DNA of 64,000 nucleotides from Rubricoccus sp963708165 (lineage in GTDB: Bacteria > Bacteroidota > Rhodothermia > Rhodothermales > Rubricoccaceae), in assembly GCA_963708165.1 (NCBI GenBank), contig OY970187.1, forward strand, positions 2,418,001-2,482,000, given 5' to 3'. The position numbers and the translations under genes were made by a program. Under the pieces are notes generated by a model, which was given only the letters and a program-made list of their open reading frames with translations, was not told where the DNA came from and did not search any database. Below, in pieces: positions 30,182 to 40,267 of this stretch (positions are counted from its first letter, which is position 1; each line of letters starts with the position of its first letter).

Positions 30182-30396
30182 CGCCAGAGGCCTCTGGCGG
30201 GGAGGGATGCGAGAGAGGGATGGGCAGAGTGTCTGTCCTCCCTCTGGCGTCTCATCTAAGATTCCCTCTTTCAGCCGTCATTGCCGCCTTCGCGGGAATG
30301 ACGCCGTATGCCGGGCAGAGCCTCTGGCGGCCTCGTGCCACGAAAAAGCCCCTGGCGCCGAGAGAGCGCCAGGGGCCTGGGAAACGCGCCAGAGGC
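30182..30396. other. Intergenic region with terminator and repeat remnants
   Basis: No gene. Contains G-rich GGGATG repeats near 30203-30230, a partial inverted repeat of the GTCATTGCCG...CGCGGGAATGAC type near 30278-30303, and the terminator of the S9 peptidase gene. Confidence 0.6.
30343..30376 (-). terminator. Intrinsic terminator of the S9 peptidase gene
   Basis: Arms 30348-30358 and 30366-30376 pair perfectly (GCCCCTGGCGC with its complement) around CGAGAGA. Read on the minus strand the stem is followed by TTTTT (30347-30343). The stem is a one-base variant of the 9-mer repeat. Confidence 0.88.
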
Positions 30397-33118
30397 TTAG
30401 GAGCCCGGCGTGTGTCCCGTGAGCACGGACGTGGCCGTGCCGTTGCCCATCTGCGCCCCCAGCCCGAGCACGGACTTGACAACCGTGCCGCTTTCTTTCG
30501 CGACGTGCAGCGTGCCGCTGCCTACGCCCGTCCCGTCGCCGACCGTCAACGTGACGACCCACGTCTCGAACGTGCCTGCGGGCGTCTCGACGCTTTCCGA
30601 GCCCGTCACCTCCAGCGTGTACGTCACGGGCTTTTGCGTCTGCGCGTCAAAGGCCGCCATCTGAGCGCGGTAGCCTTCCGCCAGAGGCAGACGTGCCCAG
30701 CCCGATCTGAAACGCCGGGCCGTCGGTCGCGACCGGCGCGTCCAGCGCGACGTCGACAGGGATCTGCTGGCCCTGCGCGTTGATCTTGCCCGTTACGGCC
30801 TCTGGCGCGAAGTTGAACGCGATGGTGACCGGTCCCTGCGCGATGCGGCGCGAGAGCGGGCGAAGGTCCGCCTGCGCCACGACGAGCGAGTCCGTCGCCG
30901 CCCCCATCGGGCTCGACACCGACTCGACGATCACGAACGTGTCGCCGCGAGAGGCGACCGTCCGCGTCACAGCCGCGTTGATGGTCTGGCCCATGGCGCT
31001 GATCGTGGTCTGGTACGTCGCCTCGCCAGAGGCCACGCGTGAGCCGTCGAATGTGGCTGCGCCCGCGGCCTCTGGCGCTGCGACAAGCGTGACCGTCGCC
31101 GGGTCCACGGTGATGGTTTCGAGCTGCGCGCCGATCTCGTCGCGCACGTCGGACTGGTAGCGGCCACCGAGGTGCTCGCCGAGGAACGCCTCCATCTTGG
31201 CGGCGAGCGCCAGGCGGTTCATCTCGCCGCTGAAGCCGTGGCCCTCGTCGGGCGCCACGATGTAGTCCACGCCCACGCCGCGGTCACGCAGCGCGATCAC
31301 GAGCTGGTCGCTCTCGCGCTGCGTGACCCGCGGGTCATTGGCGCCGTGGACGACGAGCAGCGGCGTCTGAATCCGGTCCACGAAGTTGAGTGGACTCCGC
31401 GCTTCCAGATCGGCGCGGTCGGCCTCCACCTCGGGGTCGCCCACGCGGGCGAACCACGTGCCTTCCAGAAACGGGCGCCAGTAGGCCGGGAAGCTTTCGA
31501 TGAGCGTAATCAGGCTGGACGGCGCCACGTAGGGAACCGCCGCGGCGTAGAGATCGGGCGTAAACGTCACGCCCGCGAGCGTGGCGTAGCCGCCGTACGA
31601 GCCGCCAAAGATGCCGACGCGCTCCGGGTCGGCGATGCCCTGCTCGATGAGCCAGTTGACGCCGTCCGTGATGTCGTGCTGCATCGCGCCCGTGCCCCAC
31701 TCGCGGTTGCCCGCGTTGAGGTGGTCCTTTCCGTAGCCGGTGGAGGAGCGAAAGTTGGGCTGCAGCACGGCGTAGCCGCGGTTGGCCATGAACTGCGCGT
31801 AGGGCTCGTAGCCGTACGAATCGCGCGCCCACGGCCCGCCGTGGATGTACATCACGACTGGCAGGTTTTCGGCCTCGATGCCTTGCGGCAGCGTGAGGTA
31901 GGCCGGGATCTCGCGCCCATCGCGGGCGGTGTAGCGCACGGCCTGCATCGACGCCATGTGCTCGACGGGGATCTCGGGCCGCGAGCGGTAGAGAAGCTCA
32001 ACGGTCCGCGCGTCGCGGTCGAAGACGTAGACCGCGCCGGGGTCCTCGGCGCGCGTGACCGTCACGAGCATTTTGCGCTCGTCCTTCGTCATCGAGCCCG
32101 GGAGCACGTCGCCTTCGGGGAGCCTCTGGCGCAAGAACTCCAGGTCCGCCGCGAGCGCCTCGTCCTGCGGGTAGATGCGCAGGCGGTCGCCGTTGTAGTA
32201 CGTCGCCAGGATTTTGTCCTGCGCGTCGGAGTACAGCATCCCGCCGAAATCGACCTGACCATCGGGGTCGCTCTCCACCTTCTCCTCGGTTTGCGTCGCG
32301 GGGTCGAAGAGGACGAGTTCGGACAGGTCGCGGTCGCCGCGGTTGGTGGTCATGTAGACGCGCTCGTTGTCGGCGTGGAAGCCGACGGGGCCACAGGCCT
32401 CCTCGAACGTGCACGAGTAGACCACCTCACCCAGCGCGCCCGCTTCGTCGACGAGGTAAAAGTCCTGCCCGCCACCGGGCGACTGCTTGACGGCGAAGCG
32501 TACGGCGCCAAAATCGTCGTACATGTAACCGCCGACCTCGTCGGTGTTCTCGATCAGCAGCTCGCGCTCGCCAGAGGCCAGGCTGACGCGGTACACGTCG
32601 TGATACGCCGGGTCGCGGTCGTTGAGGCCGACCAGGATGTGCTCCGGGTCGTTCTCGGGAACGGAGTAGATGAGCGCGCGCACGCCCTCCACGTCGGTCA
32701 GGTTGCGAGACGCGGGCGCGCCAGAGGCGGCCTCGCTCGGGCGCACGGCGTAGACGTTGAAGTTCTCGTCGCCGCCCTTGTCCTGCACGTAGAGGACGTA
32801 GGAGCCGTCCTGGCTCCAGAAGTAGCCAGGAACGGGCCGCTCGTCGGCCGTCAGCGGACGCGCGGCGTCGAAGGGCTCGTCGATGCCTTTGACCCACACG
32901 TTGCGCACGCCGTCGAGGTCGCGCATAAACGTGAGGTACTGACCGTCAGGAGAGAGCTGCGCCCCGGAGATCTCCGGGTTGCCGAAGAACACCTCGCGGT
33001 CGAGGAGCGGCGGGAGTTCGGCGGATTGCAGCCCGGGAGCGGTGGGGCCGACGGGCGTCTGCGCTACGGCAGGGAGCGCGAGAAGGCCCAGGAGTGCGGG
33101 GAGTAGAAGTCGTCTCAT
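30397..33118 (-). CDS. S9 family peptidase with C-terminal extension, one apparent frameshift
   Basis: About 906 aa after correction, from ATG 33118. Signal peptide LLLPALLGLLALPAVAQ. Residues 30-380 form a beta-propeller (WDx-type strands such as SPDGQYLTFMRD). The prolyl-oligopeptidase catalytic domain has the nucleophile in IFGGSYGGYATLAG, Asp in VHGANDPRVT and His in DEGHGFSG. After residue 670 an extra domain of about 220 residues follows, similar in style to DUF3108-like envelope domains (TYTLEVTGSESVETPAGTFE). The frame breaks near 30690 at an extra base next to a repeat copy; the correction reads LPLAEGYRAQMAAFD. Secreted dipeptidyl- or oligopeptidase. Confidence 0.88.
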
Positions 33119-33225
33119 GCGAGGAGGGAGAACAGGGAGTGGACTGCGTACGGAGGAGCCCGAATAATCGTGTGCAAAAGGTCTGTAAAGGCCGCCTCTG
33201 GCGCCAGAAGCGAACGCGCCGGGGG

Positions 33226-33528
33226 CTAGGCTGCCCGGAGTCGCGGGACGATCACGACGCCTCTGGCGCGGAGCGTGCTGAACAGGGAAGACGTAGTGAC
33301 AGCGTAGGGCAGCCACTCCATCGGATGCGTGCCGTCCAAACCTAGTGCGGCGTTAACGGCCAGCGCGAGCGCAAACGGGACCAGAACCGCGAGCACGGCG
33401 AGAGTGGCCAGTCCGCCGATGGCGAGACGGTCGGCGGGAAATGCGATCCGTCGAATAAAGTCGTAGCCCGCGGTGCTGAGGAACGAGGCGGCGGCGCCAG
33501 CGGCGAGAACGTGGGCGAAGATGAGCAT
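33226..33528 (-). CDS. Small membrane protein, unknown function
   Basis: 100 aa. Three hydrophobic segments (FAHVLAAGAAASFLSTAGY, AIGGLATLAVLAVLVPFALAL and WLPYAVTTSSLFSTL). Start at ATG 33528. Family not recognised; codon use fits the genome. Confidence 0.6.
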   Translation of the reverse strand: MLIFAHVLAAGAAASFLSTAGYDFIRRIAFPADRLAIGGLATLAVLAVLVPFALALAVNAALGLDGTHPMEWLPYAVTTSSLFSTLRARGVVIVPRLRAA

Positions 33529-33581
33529 CGGAGCGAGGAGCGGAACGAGAGTGCGCTACGAGACGCCGCGGTGCGGGTTAC

Positions 33582-33599
33582 GCCTCTGGCGCCAGAGGC
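33582..33599. repeat. 18-bp repeat palindrome
   Basis: Exact GCCTCTGGCGCCAGAGGC between the small membrane protein gene and the ArsA-type ATPase gene. Confidence 0.95.
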
Positions 33600-33627
33600 T
33601 GCACATCCCTCTTCCATCCCGCATCCC

Positions 33628-34803
33628 CTATCCCTCTACTTCAGCCTCTGGCGCGAAGTGCGCCCGCAACCAGCCGTCCTCCACCTCGGCGCCTGCGAAC
33701 TGGTAGTAGCTCAGAAACGCCGGCAGCGTGATGTTGCGGCGCTGGTTCGCGATCTGCACCACGAGCGTGTCGCCAAAGTGCTCGGCCTCGACGCTTCCCG
33801 GCTCGGCGCCCGGTACGTGGACCTCCACGCGGTACGCGTCGCCAGAGGCCTCCACCTTGTAGGCGGGCTCGGCGTGGTAGACCGCCGCGGGGTCTCGGTC
33901 GGCGTACAGCCCCTCGCCGATCTCGCGCAAGAGGTCTAGGCCGAACACCTCGCGGCCGAGGTGAGGCACTCGCATCATAGGCAGTGGCGCGAACGTGGTC
34001 TCGATCTCCTCCAGGTAGCCCGTTTGGGCTTCTACGTAGCGCTCCATCACGCCGCCCTCGTCCTCGGGGATGATGCGGTTGACGATGGCGGCGTCCACGC
34101 CGTAGCCGTACAACTGCAGGTAGGTGTAGGCGCGGCGGGCCTCCTGGATCACCATCTTCTCCGGGTTCATCACCAGCCGCGCGCTCGTGATGGACGTGTC
34201 CTGCAGGACTTCCTGAATCTCGGCCAGCTTGCCGAAGAGCCAGTCCAGTTCCTCGTAGCCTTTGTCGAGCGGGATGCCGGTCGTCTTGCGGAGCGCGAAG
34301 CCGACGGTTTTGAAGGCGGTCTTCTGGAACGGAAAGGCCTTTTGCAGCCACCACTGCGTCACCTGCGGGAGCGTGAGCAGCGTCAGCGTCTCGCCGGTCG
34401 GCGCGGCGTCCAACACGATCACGTCGTAGTCGCCCTCGCGGTAGAACTTCTCTAGCCAGAGTAGGGCGGATCCCTCGCCCATGCCGGGTAGCGCGGCCAT
34501 CTCCTCGGCGGCCACCGCATCCGCGCCCTGCCAGCGGAGGACCGTGCGGACCAACTCGCGCATGTTGCCCCAGTACTTGCGCATGGAGTAGTACATGTCC
34601 ACCTCTTGCGCCCACAGGTTCTCGGCGATCTCGATGGGCTCCGGCCCCAGCGGGCGGTCCAGCGCGTCCGCGAGCGAGTGCGCGGGGTCGGTGCTCATCA
34701 CGAGCGTCTTCTGGCCTCTGGCGGCGCAGGCGAGCGCGGTCGCCGCGGCACAGGTCGTCTTGCCGACGCCGCCTTTGCCGGTGAAGAGGAGGATGCGGGG
34801 CAT
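33628..34803 (-). CDS. ArsA/Get3-type ATPase
   Basis: 391 aa. Deviant Walker A FTGKGGVGKTTCAAATA at the N-terminus, switch I STDPAHSLADAL and switch II DAAPTGETLTLLTLP identify the ArsA/Get3 group. There is only one ATPase half, as in Get3 and many bacterial single-domain forms. The C-terminal about 90 residues (YKVEASGDAYRVEVHVPGA ... RRNITLPAFLSYYQF) look like an HSP20-type beta sandwich, as in ArsA-HSP20 proteins described in other bacteria. No ars operon genes are nearby, so a role in arsenite export is unlikely; membrane-protein handling or another role is possible. Confidence 0.88.
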   Translation of the reverse strand: MPRILLFTGKGGVGKTTCAAATALACAARGQKTLVMSTDPAHSLADALDRPLGPEPIEIAENLWAQEVDMYYSMRKYWGNMRELVRTVLRWQGADAVAAEEMAALPGMGEGSALLWLEKFYREGDYDVIVLDAAPTGETLTLLTLPQVTQWWLQKAFPFQKTAFKTVGFALRKTTGIPLDKGYEELDWLFGKLAEIQEVLQDTSITSARLVMNPEKMVIQEARRAYTYLQLYGYGVDAAIVNRIIPEDEGGVMERYVEAQTGYLEEIETTFAPLPMMRVPHLGREVFGLDLLREIGEGLYADRDPAAVYHAEPAYKVEASGDAYRVEVHVPGAEPGSVEAEHFGDTLVVQIANQRRNITLPAFLSYYQFAGAEVEDGWLRAHFAPEAEVEG

Positions 34804-34989
34804 GGCGTCGTGCGGGCTGGTGTGCCCGATCTATGCGCCAGAGGCCAGCGTTGTTGCCGCGGTGCGGCGTCCTCACGGGTTCTGCGCCAGAGGCCTCTGG
34901 CGAGGCGTGCAGCATGTGTCGCCTGAGCCTCTGGCGCAGGTCGTCCTCTTCTGGCGCCAGAGGACGGGCGTGCTGTGTCTCGCCAGAGG

Positions 34990-35643
34990 CTAGCCCGCCG
35001 TCACCTGTGTGAGAACCGCCGCGAAGTGGCACACGCTGCCCGCGAGCACGAACAGGTGCCAGATGGCGTGCGCGTACGGGATCCGCTTCGAGAGGTAGAA
35101 GACGGTCCCGGCGGTGTACGCCAAGCCTCCCGCGACGAGCCACGCGAGCGTAACGCCCGGTAGCGCTGCAATCAGCGGCTTGATGGCGACGATCACGAGC
35201 CAGCCCATGCCGATGTATAGCAGCGTGGAGACGAGGTTGAAGCGGCCCGTGAAGAACAACTTGAACACGATGCCCGCCGCGGCCAATGCCCAGACGGCGA
35301 TGAACAAACTCCATCCCCACGGCCCGCGCAGGCCCACGAGCGTGAACGGCGTGTACGTGCCCGCGATGAGCACGTAGATCGCGCAATGATCGAACACCTG
35401 GAGCCACCGGCGCGCGCGCGCCCACTGGGCCGGAATGGCGTGGTAAACCGTGCTTGCGGTGTAGAGCAGCACGAGCGAGGTCACGAACACGCTCGTGCTC
35501 ACGACGTGCCACACGTCGCCCCACAGAACGGCGAGCGTGATGAGTACGGCGCCGCCGGCCGCGCTCGCGAGCACGCCGAGGCCGTGCGTGAGCGCGTTGA
35601 GTAGTTCTTCGAAGGGTCGCTGCGTATCGATCTGCGTCGTCAT
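34990..35643 (-). CDS. Hemolysin III / PAQR-family membrane protein
   Basis: 217 aa with seven predicted helices. Family-typical residues: EELLNALTHGLGV near the N-terminus, TASTVYHAIP, QVFDHCAIYVLIAGTYTPF and the C-terminal HAIWHLFVLAGSVCHF that supply the zinc-site His, Asp and Ser residues of the PAQR/CREST hydrolase fold. Despite the name, a lipid amide hydrolase or membrane homeostasis role is more likely than hemolysis. Confidence 0.93.
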   Translation of the reverse strand: MTTQIDTQRPFEELLNALTHGLGVLASAAGGAVLITLAVLWGDVWHVVSTSVFVTSLVLLYTASTVYHAIPAQWARARRWLQVFDHCAIYVLIAGTYTPFTLVGLRGPWGWSLFIAVWALAAAGIVFKLFFTGRFNLVSTLLYIGMGWLVIVAIKPLIAALPGVTLAWLVAGGLAYTAGTVFYLSKRIPYAHAIWHLFVLAGSVCHFAAVLTQVTAG

Positions 35644-35897
35644 GGCTGCGGGGACTGGCGCCAGAGGTGAACACTGTTAAGTAAGCTAGGGCATCACGGT
35701 GGAAGAGCACATGAGGTTTCGGGATCGCAGGATTGGGGAAAAGCCTGAGAGATGCCGTGCGCCAGAGGCCACCGTCTGCCTGTGCCCAAGACCTCTGGTG
35801 CCTCTCACCTTCGCGTGGACAACTCGCGAGGTCAGGGCTGCGCTGGAACCCAGCAGGCCTCTGGCGCCTCTGCCACCGGCGCACACCTCGCTCTCGC

Positions 35898-36701
35898 ATG
35901 ACCTTCGGCACGCTTACGCTCCACGCTCTTCCCGAAGGCCAGTTCACGGTCGGGCTGGACAAGCGGTTTGTGCCGCACGCCGAGGGCGAGGCGCTGCCAG
36001 CCGGGACGCTTTTCGTCTCGGTCTGTCCGCATCTCGTCATCACGCCCAGCGAGACTCTCCTTCTGGACACTGGCCTGGGAAGCTGGGCCGAGGGGCGCGG
36101 GACCGAGGTCATCGGTGAGAGCCTCTCGCGCCACGGCGTTACGCCAGAGGCCGTCACGGGCGTGCTGTTCTCGCACCTCCACTTCGACCACGCGGGCGGC
36201 GCGATCACCGAGGTCGGGGGCGAGTGGCGCCCCACATTTCCCAACGCGGAGTACGTGGTACAGGGCGCTGAACTGAGCGCCAGCGGCTACAAAGGGGAGA
36301 GCGCGCGGGCGCGCGATCTGGTGGCGCAAACGCTGGACCGCGCCGGGCAACTCCGCCTGTTGGACGGCGACGGACCGGTCACGGACGAGATCGAGGCCGA
36401 GGTCACGGGTGGCCATACGGGCGCCCACCAACTCTTCCGCATCGCGGCCGACGGCGCCTCTGGCGAGCTGCGGGCCGTCTACGCGGGCGATGTGCTCGCC
36501 GGGCCGTCCCAGGCCACGCGACGCTTCGCGGCCAAGTACGACGTGGACGGCGCCGCCTCCCAGGAGTGGCGCGACCGGCTTCTGGTGGAGGGCGCCGAGC
36601 GCGGCGACCTCTTCCTGTTCTACCACTCCACGAGCGTAGCGGGCGCGTTTATCGAGCCCGGCCCGCGCGGCGGCTGGCGCGTGGACCCGGCACCGCTGTA
36701 A
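35898..36701 (+). CDS. MBL-fold metallohydrolase (first of two paralogues)
   Basis: 267 aa from ATG 35898. Metal motif FSHLHFDHAGG (HxHxDH), downstream His in VTGGHTGAHQLF, Asp in YAGDVLAGPSQ, and His in FYHSTSVAG. The opening LTLHALPEGQFTVGLDKRF and the VITPSETLLLDTGLG strand place it in the lactonase-like/MBL hydrolase group. It shares domain order with the protein encoded at 55134-55994. Substrate unknown; cytoplasmic. Confidence 0.85.
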   Translation: MTFGTLTLHALPEGQFTVGLDKRFVPHAEGEALPAGTLFVSVCPHLVITPSETLLLDTGLGSWAEGRGTEVIGESLSRHGVTPEAVTGVLFSHLHFDHAGGAITEVGGEWRPTFPNAEYVVQGAELSASGYKGESARARDLVAQTLDRAGQLRLLDGDGPVTDEIEAEVTGGHTGAHQLFRIAADGASGELRAVYAGDVLAGPSQATRRFAAKYDVDGAASQEWRDRLLVEGAERGDLFLFYHSTSVAGAFIEPGPRGGWRVDPAPL

Positions 36702-36720
36702 CGGCAGAACATTCGGATCA

Positions 36721-36738
36721 GCCTCTGGCGCCAGAGGC
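36721..36738. repeat. 18-bp repeat palindrome
   Basis: Exact GCCTCTGGCGCCAGAGGC between the convergent ends of the MBL hydrolase and NUDIX genes. A short tandem CTGACCC tract follows at about 36757-36790. Confidence 0.95.
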
Positions 36739-36786
36739 AATTCCAGGCGTGATTCGCTGACCCCTGACCCCTGACGACCCCGACCG

Positions 36787-37447
36787 CTACCGCCCCACCG
36801 CGTCGCGGACAGCGCCCTCGAACTCGGCGAGCATCATCGCCGTCGCGCCCCACACGTCGAGCCCGGCGAGGGCGTACATCGGCACCTCGAACTGGGCGCT
36901 CGCGATGCCCGGCTCGCGCGCGGTCCGTGTGGTCTTCTGACGCGCTCCAGGCGCGATCAACCCCGCCAGAGGCACCTCGACGAGCGTCGCCACCTCGGCC
37001 TCTTGCGGCACGAACGCCGGCCGGTGGTCCAGCGCGGCCACGATGGGCCAGACGGCGAAGCCGCTCGGTGGGATGTAGAGCGGGCTCAGCGCGCCCAGCA
37101 CGTCCGGCAGAGCGGGCGGCACGCCAATCTCCTCCCAGCCCTCACGCAGCGCCGCTTCGGTCACCGTCTCGTCGCCGTCGATGCTGCCGCCGGGCAGTGA
37201 GACCTGCCCGCTGTGCGCCCGCATCGTCGGCTGCCGGACGGTGAGGACGAACGCGGCCTCGCCAGAGGCCAGCGGGTAAAGCAGAATCAGCGTGGCGGCG
37301 CGGCGTGCGTCTTTGCCCTCGACCGAGAGCACGCTCGGGATCGGCGTGGCGCCCGAACGGCGCCATCTCGGCGTGGGCGGCGAATCCGGGGAGCGGGCGG
37401 CCCAGCCTCTGGCGGAGCGGGCCGGTCAGGTCGGTGAGGAGAATCAT
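36787..37447 (-). CDS. NUDIX hydrolase, CoA-pyrophosphatase type, one apparent frameshift
   Basis: About 219 aa after correction, from ATG 37447. The NUDIX box is complete: GGSIDGDETVTEAALREGWEEIG (G-x5-E-x7-REUXEEXG with U = hydrophobic), preceded by RQPTMRAHSGQVSLPGG, which is the CoA-pyrophosphatase UPF0035-type signature. The frame breaks near 37351-37353 at an extra G in GGG; the correction reads MAPFGATPIPSVLSVEG. Predicted to cleave the pyrophosphate of CoA or its oxidised forms. Confidence 0.85.
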
Positions 37448-37540
37448 GCCGCGCCGACGCGCCAGAGGCGGGTGCGGTTCGTGGGAGCCGGGCGCGGCGC
37501 TCGCGCGTATTGCCTGTCCTTTCCAAATGCCCTCTCTCCC

Positions 37541-37651
37541 ATGTCGTTCGTTATCGGCGGCGCACTCGTCCTCGCGACCCTCGCGCTCTTCTCCATCTTC
37601 TTTTTCGCCATGCGCGATCCCGCCAGCAAAAAGGACCAGATGAAGAAGTAG
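37541..37651 (+). CDS. Tiny single-pass membrane protein
   Basis: 36 aa from ATG 37541: one membrane helix (GGALVLATLALFSIFFFAM) and a short charged tail rich in Lys. Divergent from the NUDIX gene. Too short for family assignment, but the composition and the position before the palindrome at 37652 support a real gene. Confidence 0.45.
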   Translation: MSFVIGGALVLATLALFSIFFFAMRDPASKKDQMKK

Positions 37652-37669
37652 GCCTCTGGCGCCAGAGGC
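37652..37669. repeat. 18-bp repeat palindrome
   Basis: Exact GCCTCTGGCGCCAGAGGC directly after the TAG of the tiny membrane protein gene, between convergent genes. Confidence 0.95.
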
Positions 37670-37671
37670 TG

Positions 37672-38038
37672 CTACTCGCGCCAGCCGATGGCTCGCTCGC
37701 GCTCTCGGATGCGGCGGCTGGAGATCTCCGTTTTCTCGAACAGATGGCCCGTTGGCCAGAGGATCTGTGCTCGCGACGGCCTGATCCAGCAGGTCGTCCC
37801 AGTCGTCCGTCCGTTCAAGGGCCCAGACGCGCCACCGCGGCGCGGCGACGGACCACCACAACCACGCCACGACAAAGGGGGACAGCCCGATCAGCAAGGC
37901 GGGTGCGCCCGTGACATCTGCGTGCTTGCCCAGGTGCACGAAGATGGCCACGGCGATGCCGAGTATCGTCCAGACCGGCCCGTTCACCACGGCGATACCG
38001 ACTAAGATCGCGCGGCTCACGGTGACTCGCTCGCTCAT
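37672..38038 (-). CDS. Small two-helix membrane protein, one apparent frameshift
   Basis: About 121 aa after correction, from ATG 38038. Helices near ILVGIAVVNGPVWTILGIAVAIFV and ALLIGLSPFVVAWLWWSV, then a soluble tail. The tail frame breaks at 37748-37750 (one C too many in CCC); corrected, it reads HLFEKTEISSRRIRERER and ends at 37672. Family not recognised. Confidence 0.6.
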
Positions 38039-38056
38039 GCCTCTGGCGCCAGAGGC
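38039..38056. repeat. 18-bp repeat palindrome
   Basis: Exact GCCTCTGGCGCCAGAGGC touching the start codon of the small two-helix membrane protein gene, between it and the aminotransferase gene. Confidence 0.95.
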
Positions 38057-38091
38057 CAGCCGCTCCTCGCGGCCAGCCTTGTGTTCGTGCG

Positions 38092-39436
38092 CTACGCTTC
38101 GAGCACGTCCACCAGGGACTGCTCCAGGATCGCGAGCCCCTCGTCCAGACCGGCGCGGTCGATGATGAGAGCGGGACGGAAGCGAACGCTGCGCTCGCCG
38201 CAGCCCAGCACGATGGCGCCGTGCTCGTAGGCGCGCTTGGCTACGGCGTCGCGCTCGTCGCCAGAGGCGAGGTCGAAGGCGCACATCAGGCCGCGGCCTC
38301 TGGCGTGGGTGACGCTCTCGAAGCGCTCCTCCATCGCGCGCAAACGGCCCAGCAGGTGCTCGCCCTGGCGCCACGCGTTGCCGACCAGGTCGTGCTGCTC
38401 GATCACTTCGAGGAAGCGGTCGAAGCGGACCATGTCGACCAGGTTGCCGCCCCAGGTGGAGTTGATGCGGCTGGACTTCTCGAACACGTTGTCCTCTACC
38501 TCGTCGATGCGGCGGCTGGCGAGGATGCCGCAGACCTGGCTCTTCTTGCCAAAGGCCATGATGTCCGGCTGCACGCCGATGCCCTGCCACGCCCACATCG
38601 TGCCGGTCAGCCCGACGCCGGTCTGGACCTCGTCGAAGATCAGGATGGCTTCGTGCTCGTCGGCCAGGTCGCGGAGTGCCTGGAAAAAGGCGGGGCGGAA
38701 GTGGTTGTCGCCGCCCTCGCCCTGGATGGGCTCGATGATGATGGCCGCGATGTCGTGCGGGGTGGCGGCAAAGGCGGCCTCGGCCTCGGCGATGGCCTGC
38801 GCCTCGCGGGCTTCCACGTCGTCACCGTAGCGGATGACGGGGTTGGAGATGCGCGGCCAGTCGAACTTCGGGAAGTAGCGGACCTTGTCGGGCGCCGTGT
38901 TGGTGAGCGACATCGTGTAGCCGCTGCGCCCGTGGAAGGCCTGCTGGAAGTGCATCACCTGCTGGCCCTTCTCGCCGCGACCCGGCGGCGAGGTTCTTCC
39001 GCACCTTCCAGTCGAACGCCACCTTGAGCGCGTTCTCGATCGCGAGGGCACCGCCGGACACGAAGAAGGCGTGAGGCAGCTCGGCAGGAATCCCGACGCG
39101 CTCAAACGTCTGCACGAAGCGCGCGTAGTGCGGCGTGTACACGTCCGAGTTGGCCACCTTGTTGATCGCCGCGTCCATGAGCCTCGCGCGGAACGCCTGC
39201 GCCTCTGGCGACGGCCCCGCGAGGTCCGGGTGGTTCATGCCGAGCGGGTTGGAGGCGTAGAACGTGAACATGTCCACGTAGTCCTTGCCCGTCACCGCGT
39301 CGCGGAGGTAGATGCCCTGGCTCTGGTCCATGTCGAGGACCATGTTGTAGCCGTCGGCGAGGATGTGGCGGCCGAGGATGTCGCGCACATCGGCGGCGTC
39401 GGGGAGGGCCTTGGGCGGCGTGTCGAGGACTTGCAT
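38092..39436 (-). CDS. lat: L-lysine 6-aminotransferase, one apparent frameshift
   Basis: About 447 aa after correction, from ATG 39436. Class III PLP aminotransferase. The family-specific start (DVRDILGRHILADGYNMVLD), FYASNPLGMNHP, FVSGGALAIENALKVAFDWK, EPIQGEGGDNHFRP, IFDEVQTGVGLTGTMWA and the PLP lysine in AFGKKSQVCGI match lysine-epsilon aminotransferases that make allysine/P6C. The frame breaks at 38981-38983 (extra C in CCC); the corrected bridge reads AAGRGEKGQQVMHF. Role: lysine catabolism or 2-aminoadipate supply; no saccharopine-pathway gene is adjacent. Confidence 0.9.
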
Positions 39437-39537
39437 TGAGGTCTGGAAGGGGTTCCAGCCAAGGTACGGTCCGGCGCGCTTGAGCCCCGCTGCAGCGACT
39501 CCCGCCAGAGGCCTCTGGCGGCACCACTGGTTCAATC

Positions 39538-40131
39538 TCAGTCTCTCGCCAGAGGCGTGTACTCTGCCGTCGTCACGAACTCGTAGTCGAACCGGAGGCG
39601 GCCTATGCCGCGGCTCTGCATCCGCATCCGCATCTCGGAGACGAGCGGCACACCGTCAACCTCGGTGAACGTGAGCTCGGCGCCGATCTGCTTCATCGCC
39701 CACCCCGCGAGGCGTGGCAGCGCGGGCGGGTAGACGGTGGCGCGTAGCAGACGGGCGGGCACGCGCGAGAACATGAAGTCCGCCGCCGCGATTTCACCTG
39801 CGATCTCGGCGCCCCGACCGCGGCGTCGCCCGCACGACGAGTTCGCCAGAGGCCTCGGACGGAAGCTCGGCGCGCTCGTACGCCTCGCCGGTCAACGCCT
39901 CGATCAGGTCCGCCATCTCGTCGCCCTCGCCTTCTTCCTCCGGCTCAGAGTCGATGTCCGCCTCTGGCGTCTCGGTTTTTGGCAGCGACGGCCCTAGCAG
40001 ACCGTGTTTGGTGCCGTGCTCGTGGCTCGTGACCTGAAACCGCTCGGCGACCTCGCGGCTGGTCCGCAGCTTCGCCGCGACGGTGGACACGATGCGCTGG
40101 GCGTCGGGGCGGAGGGCGAGGCGTCGGACAT
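39538..40131 (-). CDS. Protein of unknown function, two apparent frameshifts
   Basis: About 197 aa if two single-base errors are corrected: a missing C near 40108 (joins MSDASPSAPDAQRIVSTVAA) and an extra C at 39812-39815 (joins to GAEIAGEIAAADFMFSRVP). The first half reads like a DNA-binding or regulatory helix bundle (KLRTSREVAERFQVTSHEHG) with an acidic linker (SEPEEEGEGDE); the second half is beta-rich (AELTFTEVDGVPLVSEMRMR, RLRFDYEFVTTAEY). No family recognised. Confidence 0.5.
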
Positions 40132-40267
40132 GGGCGGGGCGAGGGGCGCCGGAGGATAGAGCCGCCAGAGGCCTCTGGCGCGAGGGGTACGGGGGACGGG
40201 GCAAGAGGGACGGGCTCGTACGTCTGCCCATCCCGCTTCCCTCATCCCCCCTTCCCGCACTCCTGCG

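Noticed and set aside
34990..35643. Virulence hemolysin
   Set aside because: The PAQR/HlyIII fold is widespread in harmless bacteria and the name is historical.
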